DNA of 64,000 nucleotides from the NCBI RefSeq assembly GCF_000426685.1, contig NZ_AUFV01000016.1:26665-90664 (forward strand), written 5' to 3'. Within the stretch, counting starts at the first letter, position 1; every line of letters starts with the position of its first letter. Source of the DNA: Solimonas flava DSM 18980. GTDB lineage: Bacteria; Pseudomonadota; Gammaproteobacteria; Nevskiales; Nevskiaceae. Both the position numbers and the translations under genes were made by a program. Below, one piece after another: positions 48,167-60,744 of the stretch. Below the pieces are notes generated by a model. It made no database searches. It was given only the letters and a program-made list of their open reading frames with translations, and had not been told where the DNA came from.

Positions 48167-48781
48167 GTGAGAAAGGCCCTCGTCCTGCTCAGCGCCGCGC
48201 TGCTGCTCGGCGGCTGCGCGAGCCTGCCGCCGCCGCTCGCCGACCAGACGGCCGCGGCGGCGAAGTGGCGCCAGCACTATGCGCAAGTCGCGGCGATCGA
48301 ATCGTTCAGCCTGCTCGGGCGCGCCGCGTCCGGCGGCGGCGTGGGCGTCAAGGCCGATCTGCGCTGGCGCCAGTTCGACGACGGCCGTTTCGACGTGCGC
48401 CTCGCCGGCCCGTTCGGCGCCGGCGCCATCTCGATCAGTGGCACCGAACGCGAGGTCGAGATCCGCACCAAGGACGGCATCGAGTACACGGCCGACCCCG
48501 AAGGCTGGCTGCTGCAGCGCGCCGGCTGGACGTTTCCGGTGCGCGGCCTGCGCTGGTGGGCGCGCGGCCTGCCGTCACCGGAGACGCCGGCCCAGCCGCT
48601 GTTCGACGCCGACGGACGGCTCGCCGAACTGCAGCAGGGCGGCTGGACTTTCCGCTACACGGAATATCAAGATGTCGACGGTATTGCCTTGCCGCGCCGC
48701 TTCGAGGCGAGCAGCTCCGCGATCACCCTGAAGCTGATCGTCGACCGCTGGGACACTCACCCGCCGGTCGCCGGCTCTTGA
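48167..48781 (+). CDS. lolB: Outer-membrane lipoprotein insertion factor LolB
   Basis: This 204-residue lipoprotein with GTG start and lipobox LLGGCAS accepts lipoproteins from LolA and inserts them into the outer membrane. Family pattern: IESFSLLGRAASGGGVGVKADLRW, LAGPFGAGAISISG, and the late GGWTFRYTEYQDVDGIALPRRFEA. It precedes ispE as in most gammaproteobacteria. Confidence 0.92.
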   Translation: MRKALVLLSAALLLGGCASLPPPLADQTAAAAKWRQHYAQVAAIESFSLLGRAASGGGVGVKADLRWRQFDDGRFDVRLAGPFGAGAISISGTEREVEIRTKDGIEYTADPEGWLLQRAGWTFPVRGLRWWARGLPSPETPAQPLFDADGRLAELQQGGWTFRYTEYQDVDGIALPRRFEASSSAITLKLIVDRWDTHPPVAGS

Positions 48782-48849
48782 TACCCGCGTTCCCCACTCA
48801 ACCGAACATCGGCGCGCCGTCTGCGTCGATGCGGCGATCCCCTTTCTTT

Positions 48850-49719
48850 ATGCAAAACACTTCGCAAGGCTCCTTCACCGCAACGTTCCCCTGGCCCGCG
48901 CCGGCGAAGCTGAACCTTTTCCTGCACGTCACCGGTCGTCGCGCCGACGGCTATCACGAGCTGCAGACGCTGTTCCAGTTCCTCGATTTCGGCGACAGCC
49001 TTTACGTCACGCCGCGCGGTGACGGCACCTTCGTGCGCAGCGGCGGCCCGGAAGGCGTGAGCGAAGCCGACGATCTCGTGCTGCGCGCCGCGCGCGCGAT
49101 CCGGCAGGCCTCCGGCGCCAATCTCGGTGCCGAGATCCGCGTCGAGAAGCGCATCCCGATGGGCGCCGGCCTCGGCGGCGGCTCCAGCGACGCGGCGACC
49201 ACGCTGGTCGCGCTCAACCGCCTGTGGAATCTCGGTCTGCCGGCCGACGAGCTGGCGCAGATCGGCCTGTCGCTCGGCGCCGACGTGCCGGTGTTCGTGC
49301 GCGGCATCGCCGCCTGGGCCGAGGGCGTCGGTGAGCGCCTGACGCCGGTCATCGTCGACGAGCCCTGGTTCCTGATCGTGGTGCCGCCGGTCAACGTCAG
49401 CACCGCCGAGATCTTCGCCGCGCCGGAGCTGCCGCGCGCGCATCCGCGCATCGATCTGGCCGACTACCGCGCCGGGCGCGCGGGCAACGACTGCGAAGCC
49501 GTCACCGCCGCGCGCTATCCGCTGGTCGCGCAGGCGCTGGCCTGGCTGCGCACGCACGCGCCGGCGCAGATGTCGGGCACCGGCGCCGCCGTGTTCGCGG
49601 CCTTCGACACGCGCGAGCGCGCCCAGGCGGTCGCGACCAGCGCGCCGGACGGCTGGCACACGATCGTCGCACGCGGACGCAACCGTTCGCCGCTGCTCGA
49701 CGCCGTCGCCCGCTCGTGA
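48850..49719 (+). CDS. ispE: 4-diphosphocytidyl-2-C-methyl-D-erythritol kinase
   Basis: This 289-residue GHMP kinase of the MEP isoprenoid pathway has [30 protein letters not shown], the ATP loop [33 protein letters not shown] and the C-terminal [15 protein letters not shown] 48850 fits the family N-terminus; ATG 48829 in the same frame is possible. No strong ribosome-binding site was seen for either. tRNA-Gln follows about 90 bases downstream. Confidence 0.94.
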   Translation: MQNTSQGSFTATFPWPAPAKLNLFLHVTGRRADGYHELQTLFQFLDFGDSLYVTPRGDGTFVRSGGPEGVSEADDLVLRAARAIRQASGANLGAEIRVEKRIPMGAGLGGGSSDAATTLVALNRLWNLGLPADELAQIGLSLGADVPVFVRGIAAWAEGVGERLTPVIVDEPWFLIVVPPVNVSTAEIFAAPELPRAHPRIDLADYRAGRAGNDCEAVTAARYPLVAQALAWLRTHAPAQMSGTGAAVFAAFDTRERAQAVATSAPDGWHTIVARGRNRSPLLDAVARS

Positions 49720-49765
49720 CGGCGAGCCCGGTGAAATCCGTGGCCGCCGGCCGGCACGCATCCGA

Positions 49766-49771
49766 TATAAT
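49766..49771 (+). promoter_or_regulatory. Consensus -10 (TATAAT) for tRNA-Gln/prs
   Basis: A perfect TATAAT lies 41 bases before the mature tRNA-Gln 5' end, with a GC-rich stretch after it as in stable-RNA promoters. No good -35 was recognised. Confidence 0.65.
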
Positions 49772-49812
49772 GCGCGCCTTCCGCAAGCCGGACCCCGGCT
49801 TCGGGTTTTCAC

Positions 49813-49887
49813 TGGGGCGTCGCCAAGTGGTAAGGCAGCGGGTTTTGATCCCGCCATTCGGTGGTTCGAGTCCATCCGCCCCAGCCA
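49813..49887 (+). tRNA. tRNA-Gln (anticodon TTG)
   Basis: The 75-base cloverleaf has acceptor TGGGGCG/CGCCCCA and an anticodon stem GCGGG/CCCGC with loop TTTTGAT (anticodon TTG at 49845-49847). The T-arm contains GGTTCGAGTCC, and the CCA end is encoded at 49885-49887. The order ispE-tRNA-Gln-prs is conserved in gammaproteobacteria. Confidence 0.97.
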
Positions 49888-50037
49888 GATACGTCATGAG
49901 GCCGCAGCAGAAACCGATGTTGAACCTGGCCACCGGGCTGACATCGCTTCCGCGCGCTCTCCCGCTTCGCCGCCAAATCGGCGCAGGCCGCGTACCGCGC
50001 CCGTTCGGGCCGGATCGCGCCGTCGCCGGCCCGGTTG

Positions 50038-50055
50038 CGAAGCTTTTCGTTTTTT
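50038..50055 (+). terminator. Weak terminator-like hairpin before prs
   Basis: CGAA-GCTT-TTCG forms only a 4-bp stem but is followed by six T. It could attenuate read-through from tRNA-Gln into prs. The rest of 49888-50107 shows nothing recognisable. Confidence 0.3.
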
Positions 50056-50107
50056 CGACACCGCTTCAATGATCCGCAGCACCACGGGAACGATCGCAGG
50101 CGCACGC

Positions 50108-51061
50108 ATGGCCGAATCCAAGCTGATGCTCTTCTCGGGCAACGCAAACCCGAAGCTCTCTCAGGACATCGCCGGGTATCTGAAGACCTCGCTCGGACAA
50201 GCGATGGTCGGCAAGTTCTCCGACGGCGAGATCCAGATCGAGATCCTGGAAAACGTGCGTGGCAAGGACGTTTTCGTCGTGCAGCCGACCTGCGCGCCGA
50301 CCAACGACAATGTCATGGAGCTGCTGATGCTGCTCGATGCGCTGAAGCGCTCGTCGGCCGGCCGCGTCACCGCGGTGATCCCGTACTTCGGCTACGCCCG
50401 CCAGGATCGCCGCCCGCGCAGCGCGCGCGTGCCGATCTCGGCCAAGGTGGTCGCCGACATGATCGGTGAATGCGGCGCCGACCGTGTGCTGACGGTCGAC
50501 CTGCATGCCGACCAGATCCAGGGCTTCTTCGACATCCCAGTCGACAACGTCTACGCCAGTCCGGTGCTGCTCGGCGAGATCTGGCGCCGCAAGTACGAGA
50601 ATCTGATCGTCGTCGCGCCCGACGTCGGCGGTGTGGTGCGTGCCCGCGCGGTCGCCAAGCGCCTCGACGACGCCGAGCTGGCGATCATCGACAAGCGCCG
50701 CCCGAAGCCGAACGAGTCGCGCGTGATGAACATCATCGGCGACGTCGAAGGCAAGACCTGCGTGGTCGTCGATGACCTCGTCGACACCGCCGGCACGCTG
50801 TGCAAGGCCGCCGCCGCACTGAAGGAAGAAGGCGCGATCAAGGTCGTCGCCTACGTCACGCACGCGGTGCTGTCCGGCCCGGCGATCACCAACATCAGCA
50901 ACTCCGCGCTCGACGAAATGGTCGTCACCGACACCATTCCGCTGACCCCGGCCGCGCTGGCCTGCCCGAAGATCCGCCAGCTGTCGATCGGCGGCCTGCT
51001 CGCCGAAACGATCCGCCGCATCTCCGCCGAGGAATCGGTCAGCTCGCTGTACGTCGACTAA
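50108..51061 (+). CDS. prs: Ribose-phosphate pyrophosphokinase
   Basis: This 317-residue enzyme makes PRPP from ribose-5-phosphate and [22 protein letters not shown], the flexible loop [21 protein letters not shown], and the PRPP motif [17 protein letters not shown] are intact. ATG 50108 gives the usual length; the frame opens at 50069. The region between tRNA-Gln and prs holds no other gene. Confidence 0.96.
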   Translation: MAESKLMLFSGNANPKLSQDIAGYLKTSLGQAMVGKFSDGEIQIEILENVRGKDVFVVQPTCAPTNDNVMELLMLLDALKRSSAGRVTAVIPYFGYARQDRRPRSARVPISAKVVADMIGECGADRVLTVDLHADQIQGFFDIPVDNVYASPVLLGEIWRRKYENLIVVAPDVGGVVRARAVAKRLDDAELAIIDKRRPKPNESRVMNIIGDVEGKTCVVVDDLVDTAGTLCKAAAALKEEGAIKVVAYVTHAVLSGPAITNISNSALDEMVVTDTIPLTPAALACPKIRQLSIGGLLAETIRRISAEESVSSLYVD

Positions 51062-51165
51062 GACGCGCCCGGCGCCGTCCGCTTCGCCGCCGCGCGAAGC
51101 GGAGCGCCGGCCGAAACGGTCCGGCCGGCCCGGCGTCGGACCGGGCAATTTTTCCCCGCTTTCTG

Positions 51166-51171
51166 TACAAT
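51166..51171 (+). promoter_or_regulatory. Candidate -10 (TACAAT) for rplY
   Basis: TACAAT preceded by TG-like context lies 57 bases before the rplY ATG, after an AT-richer stretch with a T run (51150-51155). No strong -35. Confidence 0.45.
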
Positions 51172-51227
51172 CCGCGCCCCTGCCGCCTGGTCGCGGGCGG
51201 CAGCCTATTGTTTTTTCGGAGTTCTCC

Positions 51228-51887
51228 ATGAAAGAAAACTTTGTTGTGAATGCCGAGCCGCGCAACGATCAGGGCAAGGGTGCGAGCCGCCGCCTGCGTC
51301 GCGAGGGCAAGGTGCCGGCCATCATCTACGGCGGCGCCGATGCGCCGATCTCGGTCACCGTGTCCGGCAACGAGATGTTCAAGCATCTCAAGGTCGAGGC
51401 GTTCTACTCGCACCTGCTGACGGTGAAGATCGGTGCCGACAGCCATCAGGTCGTGCTCAAGGACCTGCAGCGCCACCCGGTCAGCGGCTATGCGATTCAC
51501 GCCGACTTCCAGCGCGTGCTCGCCGACAAGCCGCTGCGCATGCACGTGCCGCTGCACTTCAAGGGCGCCGACATCGCGCCGGGCGTCAAGACCGGCGGCG
51601 GCATCGTCGAGCACCAGCTCAACCAGGTCGAAGTCGAGTGCCTGCCGGCGCTGCTGCCGGAGTTCTTCGAGGTCGACCTGTCGAACCTGAACGTCAACGA
51701 GTCGATCCACCTCTCGCAGCTGACGCTGCCGGAAGGCGTTTCCCTCGTGCAGCTCAAGCACGGCAACGACCAGTCGATCGTCGCGATCCATCTGCCGCGC
51801 TCGGCGTTCGAGGAAGAAGCTCCCGCCGCGCCGGCCGCCGAGGCTGCGGCCGCCGACGCCGGCAAGAAGGACGAGAAGAAGAAGTAA
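51228..51887 (+). CDS. rplY: Ribosomal protein L25/Ctc (bL25)
   Basis: This 219-residue long form of bL25 binds 5S rRNA. The N-terminal L25 domain (RNDQGKGASRRLRREGKVPAIIYGG, VLKDLQRHPVSGYAIHADFQRV) is followed by the Ctc beta domain (VPLHFKGADIAPGVKTGGGIVEH, SNLNVNESIHLSQLTLPEGV). An Ala/Lys-rich tail ends the protein. GGAG upstream of ATG 51228 supports the start. It has its own promoter-like element and terminator. Confidence 0.95.
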   Translation: MKENFVVNAEPRNDQGKGASRRLRREGKVPAIIYGGADAPISVTVSGNEMFKHLKVEAFYSHLLTVKIGADSHQVVLKDLQRHPVSGYAIHADFQRVLADKPLRMHVPLHFKGADIAPGVKTGGGIVEHQLNQVEVECLPALLPEFFEVDLSNLNVNESIHLSQLTLPEGVSLVQLKHGNDQSIVAIHLPRSAFEEEAPAAPAAEAAAADAGKKDEKKK

Positions 51888-51970
51888 CGCCGCGGGCCGC
51901 GTTCCCGCCCCCGCGCGCGGCGCGGAGGCCGGTGCCGCGCCGCAACAGCGACTTCTTCTGTCGAAGCGAA

Positions 51971-52002
51971 AACCGCTCGTCCGCATGGGACGGGCGGTTT
52001 TT
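51971..52002 (+). terminator. Intrinsic terminator after rplY
   Basis: AACCGCTCGTCC and GGACGGGCGGTT form a 12-bp stem with one G-T pair and a 5-base loop, followed by TTTTTC, 84 bases after the rplY stop. Confidence 0.88.
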
Positions 52003-52029
52003 CTTTGAACGGCTACATTCGAGCGAGGC

Positions 52030-52614
52030 ATGTCCGCTTCCGAACTCCACGCCATCGTCGGCCTCGGCAATCCGGGCGCCGAATACGAACGGACCCGGCA
52101 CAACGCCGGCTTCTGGTTCGTCGACCAGCTGGCCGACGCCGCGCGCACGCCGTTCCGCGCCGAATCGAAGTTCCATGGTCAGCTCGCGCGCATCAAGCTC
52201 GCCGGTCACGACGTGCTGCTGCTCAAGCCGGGGACCTACATGAACCGCAGCGGCCAGGCGGTACAGGCGCTCGCGCAGTTCTACAAGCTGGCCCCGACTT
52301 CGATCCTGGTCGCGCACGACGAGCTCGACCTGCCGGCGGGCACGGTGCGACTGAAGTCGGGCGGTGGCCACGGCGGCCACAACGGCCTGCGCGACATTCA
52401 CAAGGCGCTCGGCGAAAGCTATCTGCGCCTGCGCATCGGCATCGGCCATCCGGGCGACAAGAGCCTGGTACTGAACTACGTGCTGGGCCGGCCGAGTCGC
52501 GACGACGACGTCGCGATCCATGACGCGCTGATCAGCGCATCGGCCGCGGTCGAAACCTGGCTGTCGCGCGGCTGGGAACGCGCGCTGACCGAGTTGCACA
52601 CGGCAAAGAAATGA
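52030..52614 (+). CDS. pth: Peptidyl-tRNA hydrolase
   Basis: This 194-residue enzyme frees peptides from dropped-off peptidyl-tRNA. It has IVGLGNPGAEYERTRHNAGFWFVDQLA with the catalytic His, KPGTYMNRSGQAV with Asn, VAHDELDLPAGTVRLKSGGGHGGHNGLRDI with the essential Asp, and RLRIGIGHPG. Order rplY-pth-ychF is standard for the group. Confidence 0.96.
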   Translation: MSASELHAIVGLGNPGAEYERTRHNAGFWFVDQLADAARTPFRAESKFHGQLARIKLAGHDVLLLKPGTYMNRSGQAVQALAQFYKLAPTSILVAHDELDLPAGTVRLKSGGGHGGHNGLRDIHKALGESYLRLRIGIGHPGDKSLVLNYVLGRPSRDDDVAIHDALISASAAVETWLSRGWERALTELHTAKK

Positions 52615-52685
52615 ACCGCCCTCTCTTCGCTTGCGGCGAGAGGCTCGGGGCGACGGGGCGCAGGCCTCGCAACCCCTCCCCCTAG

Positions 52686-52708
52686 CCTCTTTCCCGACCG
52701 GAAAGAGG
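52686..52708 (+). other. Hairpin in the ychF leader
   Basis: CCTCTTTCC and GGAAAGAGG form a perfect 9-bp stem with a 5-base loop, ending 22 bases before the ychF ATG. A second, weaker CTCTC/GAGAG pair lies at about 52620-52645. No T tract follows, so it is not a classical terminator; it may affect mRNA stability or ribosome access. Confidence 0.45.
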
Positions 52709-52730
52709 AAACCAGGACTGAAGGACTTTT

Positions 52731-53825
52731 ATGGGCATCAAATGCGGCATCGTCGGCCTGCCGAACGTCGGCAAATCGACGCTCTTCAATGCGCTGACCA
52801 AGGCGCAGATCGCTGCCGAGAATTACCCGTTCTGCACCATCGAGCCGAACGTTGGCATCGTCGGCGTACCGGACCCGCGCCTCGATGCGCTGTCCGTCAT
52901 CGTCAAGCCGCAGCGTGTGCTGCCGGCGGCGGTCGAGTTCGTCGACATCGCCGGCCTCGTCGCCGGCGCCTCGAAAGGTGAAGGCCTAGGCAACCAGTTC
53001 CTCGGCCACATCCGCGAGACCGACGCGATCGCGCACGTCACGCGCTGCTTCGACGATCCGGACGTCATTCACGTCGCCGGCAGCCCCGACCCGATCCGCG
53101 ACATCGAAGTCATCAATACCGAACTCGCGCTCGCCGACCTCGACAGCGTCAGCAAGGCCGCCGACCGTGTCGCCAAGACCGCGAAGTCCGGCAACAAGGA
53201 AGCGCTCGCCAAACTTGACGTGCTCAAGCGCGTGCAGGCGCACCTCGACACCGGCGCGCCGGTACGCTCCCTCGCGCTCGATGCCGAAGAGAAGCTGCAG
53301 CTGCGCGACCTGCATCTGATCACCGCCAAGCCGGCGCTGTACATCGCCAACGTCGACGAGGCGGGCCTGAAGCAGGGCAACGCGTATCTGACGCGCGTGC
53401 AGGAATATGCGGCCAAGGAAGGCGCGCAGGTGGTCGCTGTCTGCGCCGCGATCGAAGCCGAGATCGCTCAGCTCGACGAAGCCGACAAGCTGGAGTTCCT
53501 CAAGGACCTCGGCCTTGCCGAGCCGGGCCTCAACCGCGTGATCCGCGCCGCGTACTCGCTGCTCGGCCTGCAGACCTACTTCACTGCCGGCGTGCAGGAA
53601 GTGCGCGCGTGGACGGTCAAGATCGGCGCCACCGCTCCGCAGGCGGCCGGCGTGATCCACACCGACTTCGAGAAAGGCTTCATCCGCGCCGAAGTGATCG
53701 CTTACGAGGACTTCATCCAGTACAAGGGCGAGGCCGGGGCCAAGGAAGCCGGCAAGTGGCGCCTCGAAGGCAAGGAGTACATCGTCCAGGAAGGCGACGT
53801 CATGCACTTCCGCTTCAACGTCTGA
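52731..53825 (+). CDS. ychF: Redox-regulated ATPase YchF (Obg-like)
   Basis: This 364-residue OLA1/YchF-family ATPase has the P-loop [38 protein letters not shown], a G4-like motif in YIANVDE, a coiled-coil insert ([19 protein letters not shown]) and the TGS domain [32 protein letters not shown]. It prefers ATP over GTP and links ribosomes to stress responses. Length is normal. Confidence 0.96.
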   Translation: MGIKCGIVGLPNVGKSTLFNALTKAQIAAENYPFCTIEPNVGIVGVPDPRLDALSVIVKPQRVLPAAVEFVDIAGLVAGASKGEGLGNQFLGHIRETDAIAHVTRCFDDPDVIHVAGSPDPIRDIEVINTELALADLDSVSKAADRVAKTAKSGNKEALAKLDVLKRVQAHLDTGAPVRSLALDAEEKLQLRDLHLITAKPALYIANVDEAGLKQGNAYLTRVQEYAAKEGAQVVAVCAAIEAEIAQLDEADKLEFLKDLGLAEPGLNRVIRAAYSLLGLQTYFTAGVQEVRAWTVKIGATAPQAAGVIHTDFEKGFIRAEVIAYEDFIQYKGEAGAKEAGKWRLEGKEYIVQEGDVMHFRFNV

Positions 53826-53854
53826 GCGCGCGAAACCCGTAGCGCGCAAACGAC

Positions 53855-53893
53855 AAAGGCGCGGCACCGGTCATCCGGTGCCGCGCCTTTTTT
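53855..53893. terminator. Intrinsic terminator between ychF and the RND pump gene
   Basis: A perfect stem of about 16 bp (AAAGGCGCGGCACCGG with its complement, TCAT loop) ends in a run of six T on the plus strand. It lies 30 bases after ychF and 14 bases before the stop of the converging RND gene, and can serve both directions. Confidence 0.93.
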
Positions 53894-53906
53894 GTTGCCG
53901 CGCGTT

Positions 53907-57139
<3,233 letters not shown>

Positions 57140-57143
<4 letters not shown>

Positions 57144-58219
57144 GAGCCGTGTTCCGGAGCCAGTTGCTGCTGATAAGCCGCGGCCGCTGCGATCGGATCG
57201 GCGGCGACGCGTTCGCCGGCCGCCAGGCCGGCATAGACCGGCACACGACCGTCAGCGCCGGCCTCACCGACGCGCACATAGCGCAGGCCGACCCGCTGCT
57301 GCGCGTCGACCACGTAGACCGCATCGAGCTCGGCGCGCCGCACCAGCGCCGATTGCGGCACGGCCAGCTGCTCGCGCTCGCCGGCGGCGAAGGCGAACTT
57401 CACGAGCGTACCCGGCGCCAGGGTCTGGCCGGGCAACGCGGCGAGTACGCGGTAGCTGCGCGTCGTCTCGTTGGCGCTCGGCGGAATACGCAGCGCGCCG
57501 GCTGTCGGCGCCGAGCCGTCGGCAAGAATCACGCGCACCGTGGTCGCGCTGCGCAGTGCGGCGATCGCCTGTTGCGGGATGTCGGCGGCGACACGCAACG
57601 CATTGGGCGCCAGCACCGTGATCAGCGGACGGCCGACGCCGACCGCCTCACCAAGCTCGACCTCGCGGCGCACGACGATGCCATCGTACGGCGCACGCAC
57701 TGCCGTGTAGTCGGCCTGTTCGCGCGCCTGCGTGAGCTGGCCGCGGGCCGCCTCGACGCGCGCGCGCGCGGCATCGGCATCGGCCTTGGCGCGGTCGTAT
57801 TGCGCCTTGGCCACTAGCTTGCGTTCGAACAGGTCGCGGATCCGTTCGTACTGCAGCGCCGATTCGCTCGCGCGCGCTTCGGCCTCGGCGAGTGCCGCAG
57901 CAGCGCTGCCGGCCTGCGCGTGCTGCTCGGTCGCGGTCAGACGCACGAGCACATCGCCTTGCCGGACAGGGTCGCCGACATCGAACGGCAGGGCGACGAT
58001 GCGCCCCGCCGTCTGCGCGGCGATCGTCGCCTGACGCTCGGCCTCGATGACCCCGTCGAAACGCAGCTCCTGCGCCGCCTGCGCGGGCGCTAGCGCAATC
58101 GTCGCCAGCGCGGCACCGGCAGGCGCCCCGACCGGGGCGGAAGTCTGCCGATCGGAACAGGCCGTCAGCGCAAGACCGACAGCCAGCCAAAGGCTGTAGC
58201 GGAGCGGCGGCTTCATCAT
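57140..58219 (-). CDS. RND membrane-fusion (periplasmic adaptor) lipoprotein
   Basis: This 359-residue adaptor has a lipobox (LAVGLALTACSD), lipoyl-like halves (VIEAERQATIAAQTAGRIVALPFDVGDPVRQGDVLVRL and VRAPYDGIVVRREVELGEAVGVGRPLITV), a helical hairpin between them, and a beta-barrel domain (VPVYAGLAAGERV near the end). It links the RND pump to an outer-membrane channel. Two ATGs begin the frame (58219 and 58216). No outer-membrane gene follows in this arm; a TolC-like gene sits on the opposite arm of the divergon. Confidence 0.92.
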
Positions 58220-58230
58220 GGCCGGCGAAC

Positions 58231-58458
58231 TCAGTTGGACTTCGGCGCGCAGCGGAAGGCAGCGCCTTCCGGCACACCGAGCGCAGCGAGAATTTTCGCC
58301 AGCGGGCAGAAGCCGGTGAACGAGGCCTGCAGCATGTTGGCGCCGACGAAACCGGTCAGCCACAGCCAGTACGGCGAATGCAGATAGGCCAGCACCGTGC
58401 CGGCCAGCACGAAAATGCCGGCAACACGGAACACCAGGCGGTCGATACTCGTCTTCAT
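58231..58458 (-). CDS. DUF2892 (YgaP-like) small membrane protein
   Basis: This 75-residue protein has two hydrophobic helices ([18 protein letters not shown] and [24 protein letters not shown]) and the DUF2892 end [13 protein letters not shown]. In several bacteria DUF2892 sits beside rhodanese or sulfide genes, as here. CAGGAGG before ATG 58458 supports the start. Confidence 0.88.
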   Translation of the reverse strand: MKTSIDRLVFRVAGIFVLAGTVLAYLHSPYWLWLTGFVGANMLQASFTGFCPLAKILAALGVPEGAAFRCAPKSN

Positions 58459-58527
58459 CGCAATTTCCTCCTGACAGCATTTTTGTTGCAGCTTGCGGCG
58501 CAGCTATGCTGCGCACACTGACATCGG

Positions 58528-58845
58528 TCAATCCCTGCCGCAGTAGACGCCGTGCAGGGCCTCGATCACGGCCAGCGCCGGCCCGTCGGCAAGCGCGTAA
58601 TAAATGGTCTGGCCTTCGCGGCGGGTGCTGACCAGCCCCTCGTCGCGCAAGCGCGCGAGATGCTGCGACAGCGCCGACTGCGACAGCCCGACGCGCGCAT
58701 TGAGCTCGCCCACCGAATGCTCGCCACCGGCAAGCGCGCACAGCACCTGCAGGCGATGCGGACTGGCGAGTGCGCGCAGCAGCTGCGCCGCCTCTTCCGC
58801 GTGGGTCGCCATTTGCGCTGCCGCTTCTTCCGTTACCGCGTTCAT
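58528..58845 (-). CDS. bigR: ArsR-family regulator of the BigR/SqrR type
   Basis: This 105-residue winged-helix repressor has EEAAQLLRALASPHRLQVLCALAGGEHSVGELNARVGLSQSALSQHLARLRDEGLVSTRREGQTIYYALAD. Two cysteines, Cys36 (VLCAL) and Cys102 (YCGRD), sit at the positions that form a disulfide or polysulfide bridge in BigR and SqrR. It therefore probably senses sulfide-derived persulfides and releases the palindromes at 58861-58892. It heads the DUF2892-adaptor-RND arm and is divergent from SQR. Confidence 0.9.
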   Translation of the reverse strand: MNAVTEEAAAQMATHAEEAAQLLRALASPHRLQVLCALAGGEHSVGELNARVGLSQSALSQHLARLRDEGLVSTRREGQTIYYALADGPALAVIEALHGVYCGRD

Positions 58846-58860
58846 TGGCGCTTCCGTTTC

Positions 58861-58897
58861 ATTTAGATCTTTCTAAATTAGATTTTTCTAATATAAT
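58861..58897. promoter_or_regulatory. Double palindrome operator and SQR -10 (BigR/SqrR-type)
   Basis: ATTTAGA-N4-TCTAAAT (58861-58878) and ATTAGA-N4-TCTAAT (58877-58892) are two perfect AT-rich palindromes whose centres are 15 bases apart. TATAAT at 58892-58897 follows at once as the likely SQR -10. BigR operators are AT-rich palindromes overlapping the -10, so this is the likely binding site controlling both arms. Confidence 0.88.
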
Positions 58898-59013
58898 ACT
58901 TCAAGCTGCATCGGGCAAGCCGCCACCGCTGACTCAGATCAAGGCAGTGGCGGCTCTCTTGGAACACGCTGGAGACATGCGAAGAAAGCGCATGGGCTCT
59001 GCAGGAGAAAAAC

Positions 59014-60288
59014 ATGGCTCATATCGTGGTTCTCGGTGCCGGCGTCGGCGGTATGCCGGCCGCTTACGACTTGAAGAAAACGCTCGGCGAGCATGAGGTC
59101 ACGCTCGTCAATTCCAGCGAGCATTTCCAGTTCACGCCCAGCAATCCCTGGGTGACGGTCGGCTGGCGCAAGCCCGAACAGGTGATGGTGCCGATCCGCC
59201 CGAATGTCGAACGTCGTGGCATCCGCTTCGTCGCCAGCGCGGCGACCAAGCTCGAGCCCGAAGAAAACCGCCTGACGCTCGCCGATGGCACGGTGCTGAC
59301 CTACGACTATCTGGTCATCACCACCGGGCCGCGCCTCGCATTCGAGGAAGTCCCGGGCCTTGGCCCCGACCAGCACAGCCAGTCGGTCTGCACGACGCCG
59401 CATGCGCTGCATGCCGCGGAAGCCTACCAAGCCTTCCTCAAGAACCCCGGGCCGGTCGTGATCGGCGCCGTACAGGGTGCGAGCTGCTTCGGACCTGCAT
59501 ACGAATTCGCCCTGATCGTCGACGCCGACCTGCGCAAGCGCAAGCTGCGCGACCGTGTGCCGATGACGCTGGTCACCAGCGAGCCGTACATCGGTCACAT
59601 GGGCCTCGGCGGCGTCGGCGATTCCAAGGGCCTGCTCGAATCCGAGATGCGGCAGCGCCACATCAAGTGGGTCACCAACGCCAAGGTGACAGCGGTTACC
59701 GACAGTTCGGTCACTGCCATTGAGCACAACGAGCGCGGCGAAGAGCTGCGCACGCATGAGCTGCCGTCGCGCTTCACGATGTTCATTCCCGCGTTCAAGG
59801 GCGTCGACGTGGTCGCCTCGGTACCGGGCCTCTGCAATCCGCGCGGCTTCGTGCTGATCGACGAGTACCAGCGCAGCACCAAGTACCGCAACATCTTCTC
59901 GGCCGGCGTCTGCGTCGCCATCCCGCCGGTCGAGGTCACCCCGGTGCCGACTGGCGCGCCGAAGACCGGCTACATGATCGAGTCGATGGTTACCGCCATC
60001 GTCCACAACATCGACGCCGACCTGCGCGGCGAGCCGGCCGAGCACAAGGCGACGTGGAACGCGATCTGCCTGGCCGACATGGGTGACAACGGCGTCGCCT
60101 TCGTCGCACTGCCGCAGATCCCACCGCGCAACGTGACCTGGGCCAAGCGCGGCAAGTGGGTGCACCTGGCCAAGATCGCGTTCGAGAAATACTTCATCCG
60201 CAAGATGAAAACCGGTGACACCGAGCCCATATACGAGAAGTACGTGCTGGGCGCGCTGGGGATTCTGCGCCTGAAGCGACCGTCCTGA
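59014..60288 (+). CDS. sqr: Sulfide:quinone oxidoreductase
   Basis: This 424-residue flavoprotein has the FAD loop VVLGAGVGGMPAAYDLK, ITTGPRLAFEEVPG, and Cys126 (SVCTTPH), Cys158 (GASCFGP) and Cys300 (SAGVCVAIPP). The last two match the redox-active pair of SQR. It has PPVEVTPVPTGAPKTGYMIESM and a C-terminal amphipathic end (KIAFEKYFIRKMKTG). It oxidises sulfide to polysulfide and passes electrons to quinone. GGAGAAAAAC before ATG 59014 supports the start. It is likely repressed by the BigR-type protein. Confidence 0.9.
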   Translation: MAHIVVLGAGVGGMPAAYDLKKTLGEHEVTLVNSSEHFQFTPSNPWVTVGWRKPEQVMVPIRPNVERRGIRFVASAATKLEPEENRLTLADGTVLTYDYLVITTGPRLAFEEVPGLGPDQHSQSVCTTPHALHAAEAYQAFLKNPGPVVIGAVQGASCFGPAYEFALIVDADLRKRKLRDRVPMTLVTSEPYIGHMGLGGVGDSKGLLESEMRQRHIKWVTNAKVTAVTDSSVTAIEHNERGEELRTHELPSRFTMFIPAFKGVDVVASVPGLCNPRGFVLIDEYQRSTKYRNIFSAGVCVAIPPVEVTPVPTGAPKTGYMIESMVTAIVHNIDADLRGEPAEHKATWNAICLADMGDNGVAFVALPQIPPRNVTWAKRGKWVHLAKIAFEKYFIRKMKTGDTEPIYEKYVLGALGILRLKRPS

Positions 60289-60306
60289 CTCGGAGCCAAC
60301 ACCGCC

Positions 60307-60744
60307 ATGAGCGACACCGTTCACGTCGTCTGTCCGCACTGTCACGCCGTCAATCGCCTGCCGCGTACGCGGCTCGGCGAGCATCCGAACTGCGGGCAAT
60401 GCCATCAGCTACTGTTCGACGGCCATCCGGTCGAACTCGATCAGCGCAGCTTCGCGACGCACGTGGGCCGCAGTGACGTGCCGGTGGTCGTCGACTTCTG
60501 GGCGCCGTGGTGCGGCCCCTGCCGTGCCATGGCGCCGACCTTCGGCGCCGCCGCTGCCCAGCTCGAGCCAGCGGTACGGATGGCCAAGCTCAATACCGAG
60601 CAGGAACCCGGTCTGGCATCGAACTTCGGCATTCGCAGCATTCCGACGCTGGCGATCTTTCGCGGCGGGCGCGAGGTCGCGCGGCAGTCCGGCGCTCTAC
60701 CGCTGCCGCAACTGCTGGCGTGGATTCGCCAGCACGCGCAATGA
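60307..60744 (+). CDS. trxC: Thioredoxin 2 with N-terminal zinc ribbon
   Basis: This 145-residue thioredoxin has a zinc-binding CPHC...CGQC head and a thioredoxin fold with WCGPCRAM in VVVDFWAPWCGPCRAMAPTF and the cis-Pro in IRSIPTLAIF. It matches TrxC. It could reduce persulfide or oxidised proteins made by SQR activity. It follows sqr after 18 bases and overlaps the TolC-like gene (ATGA). Confidence 0.93.
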   Translation: MSDTVHVVCPHCHAVNRLPRTRLGEHPNCGQCHQLLFDGHPVELDQRSFATHVGRSDVPVVVDFWAPWCGPCRAMAPTFGAAAAQLEPAVRMAKLNTEQEPGLASNFGIRSIPTLAIFRGGREVARQSGALPLPQLLAWIRQHAQ

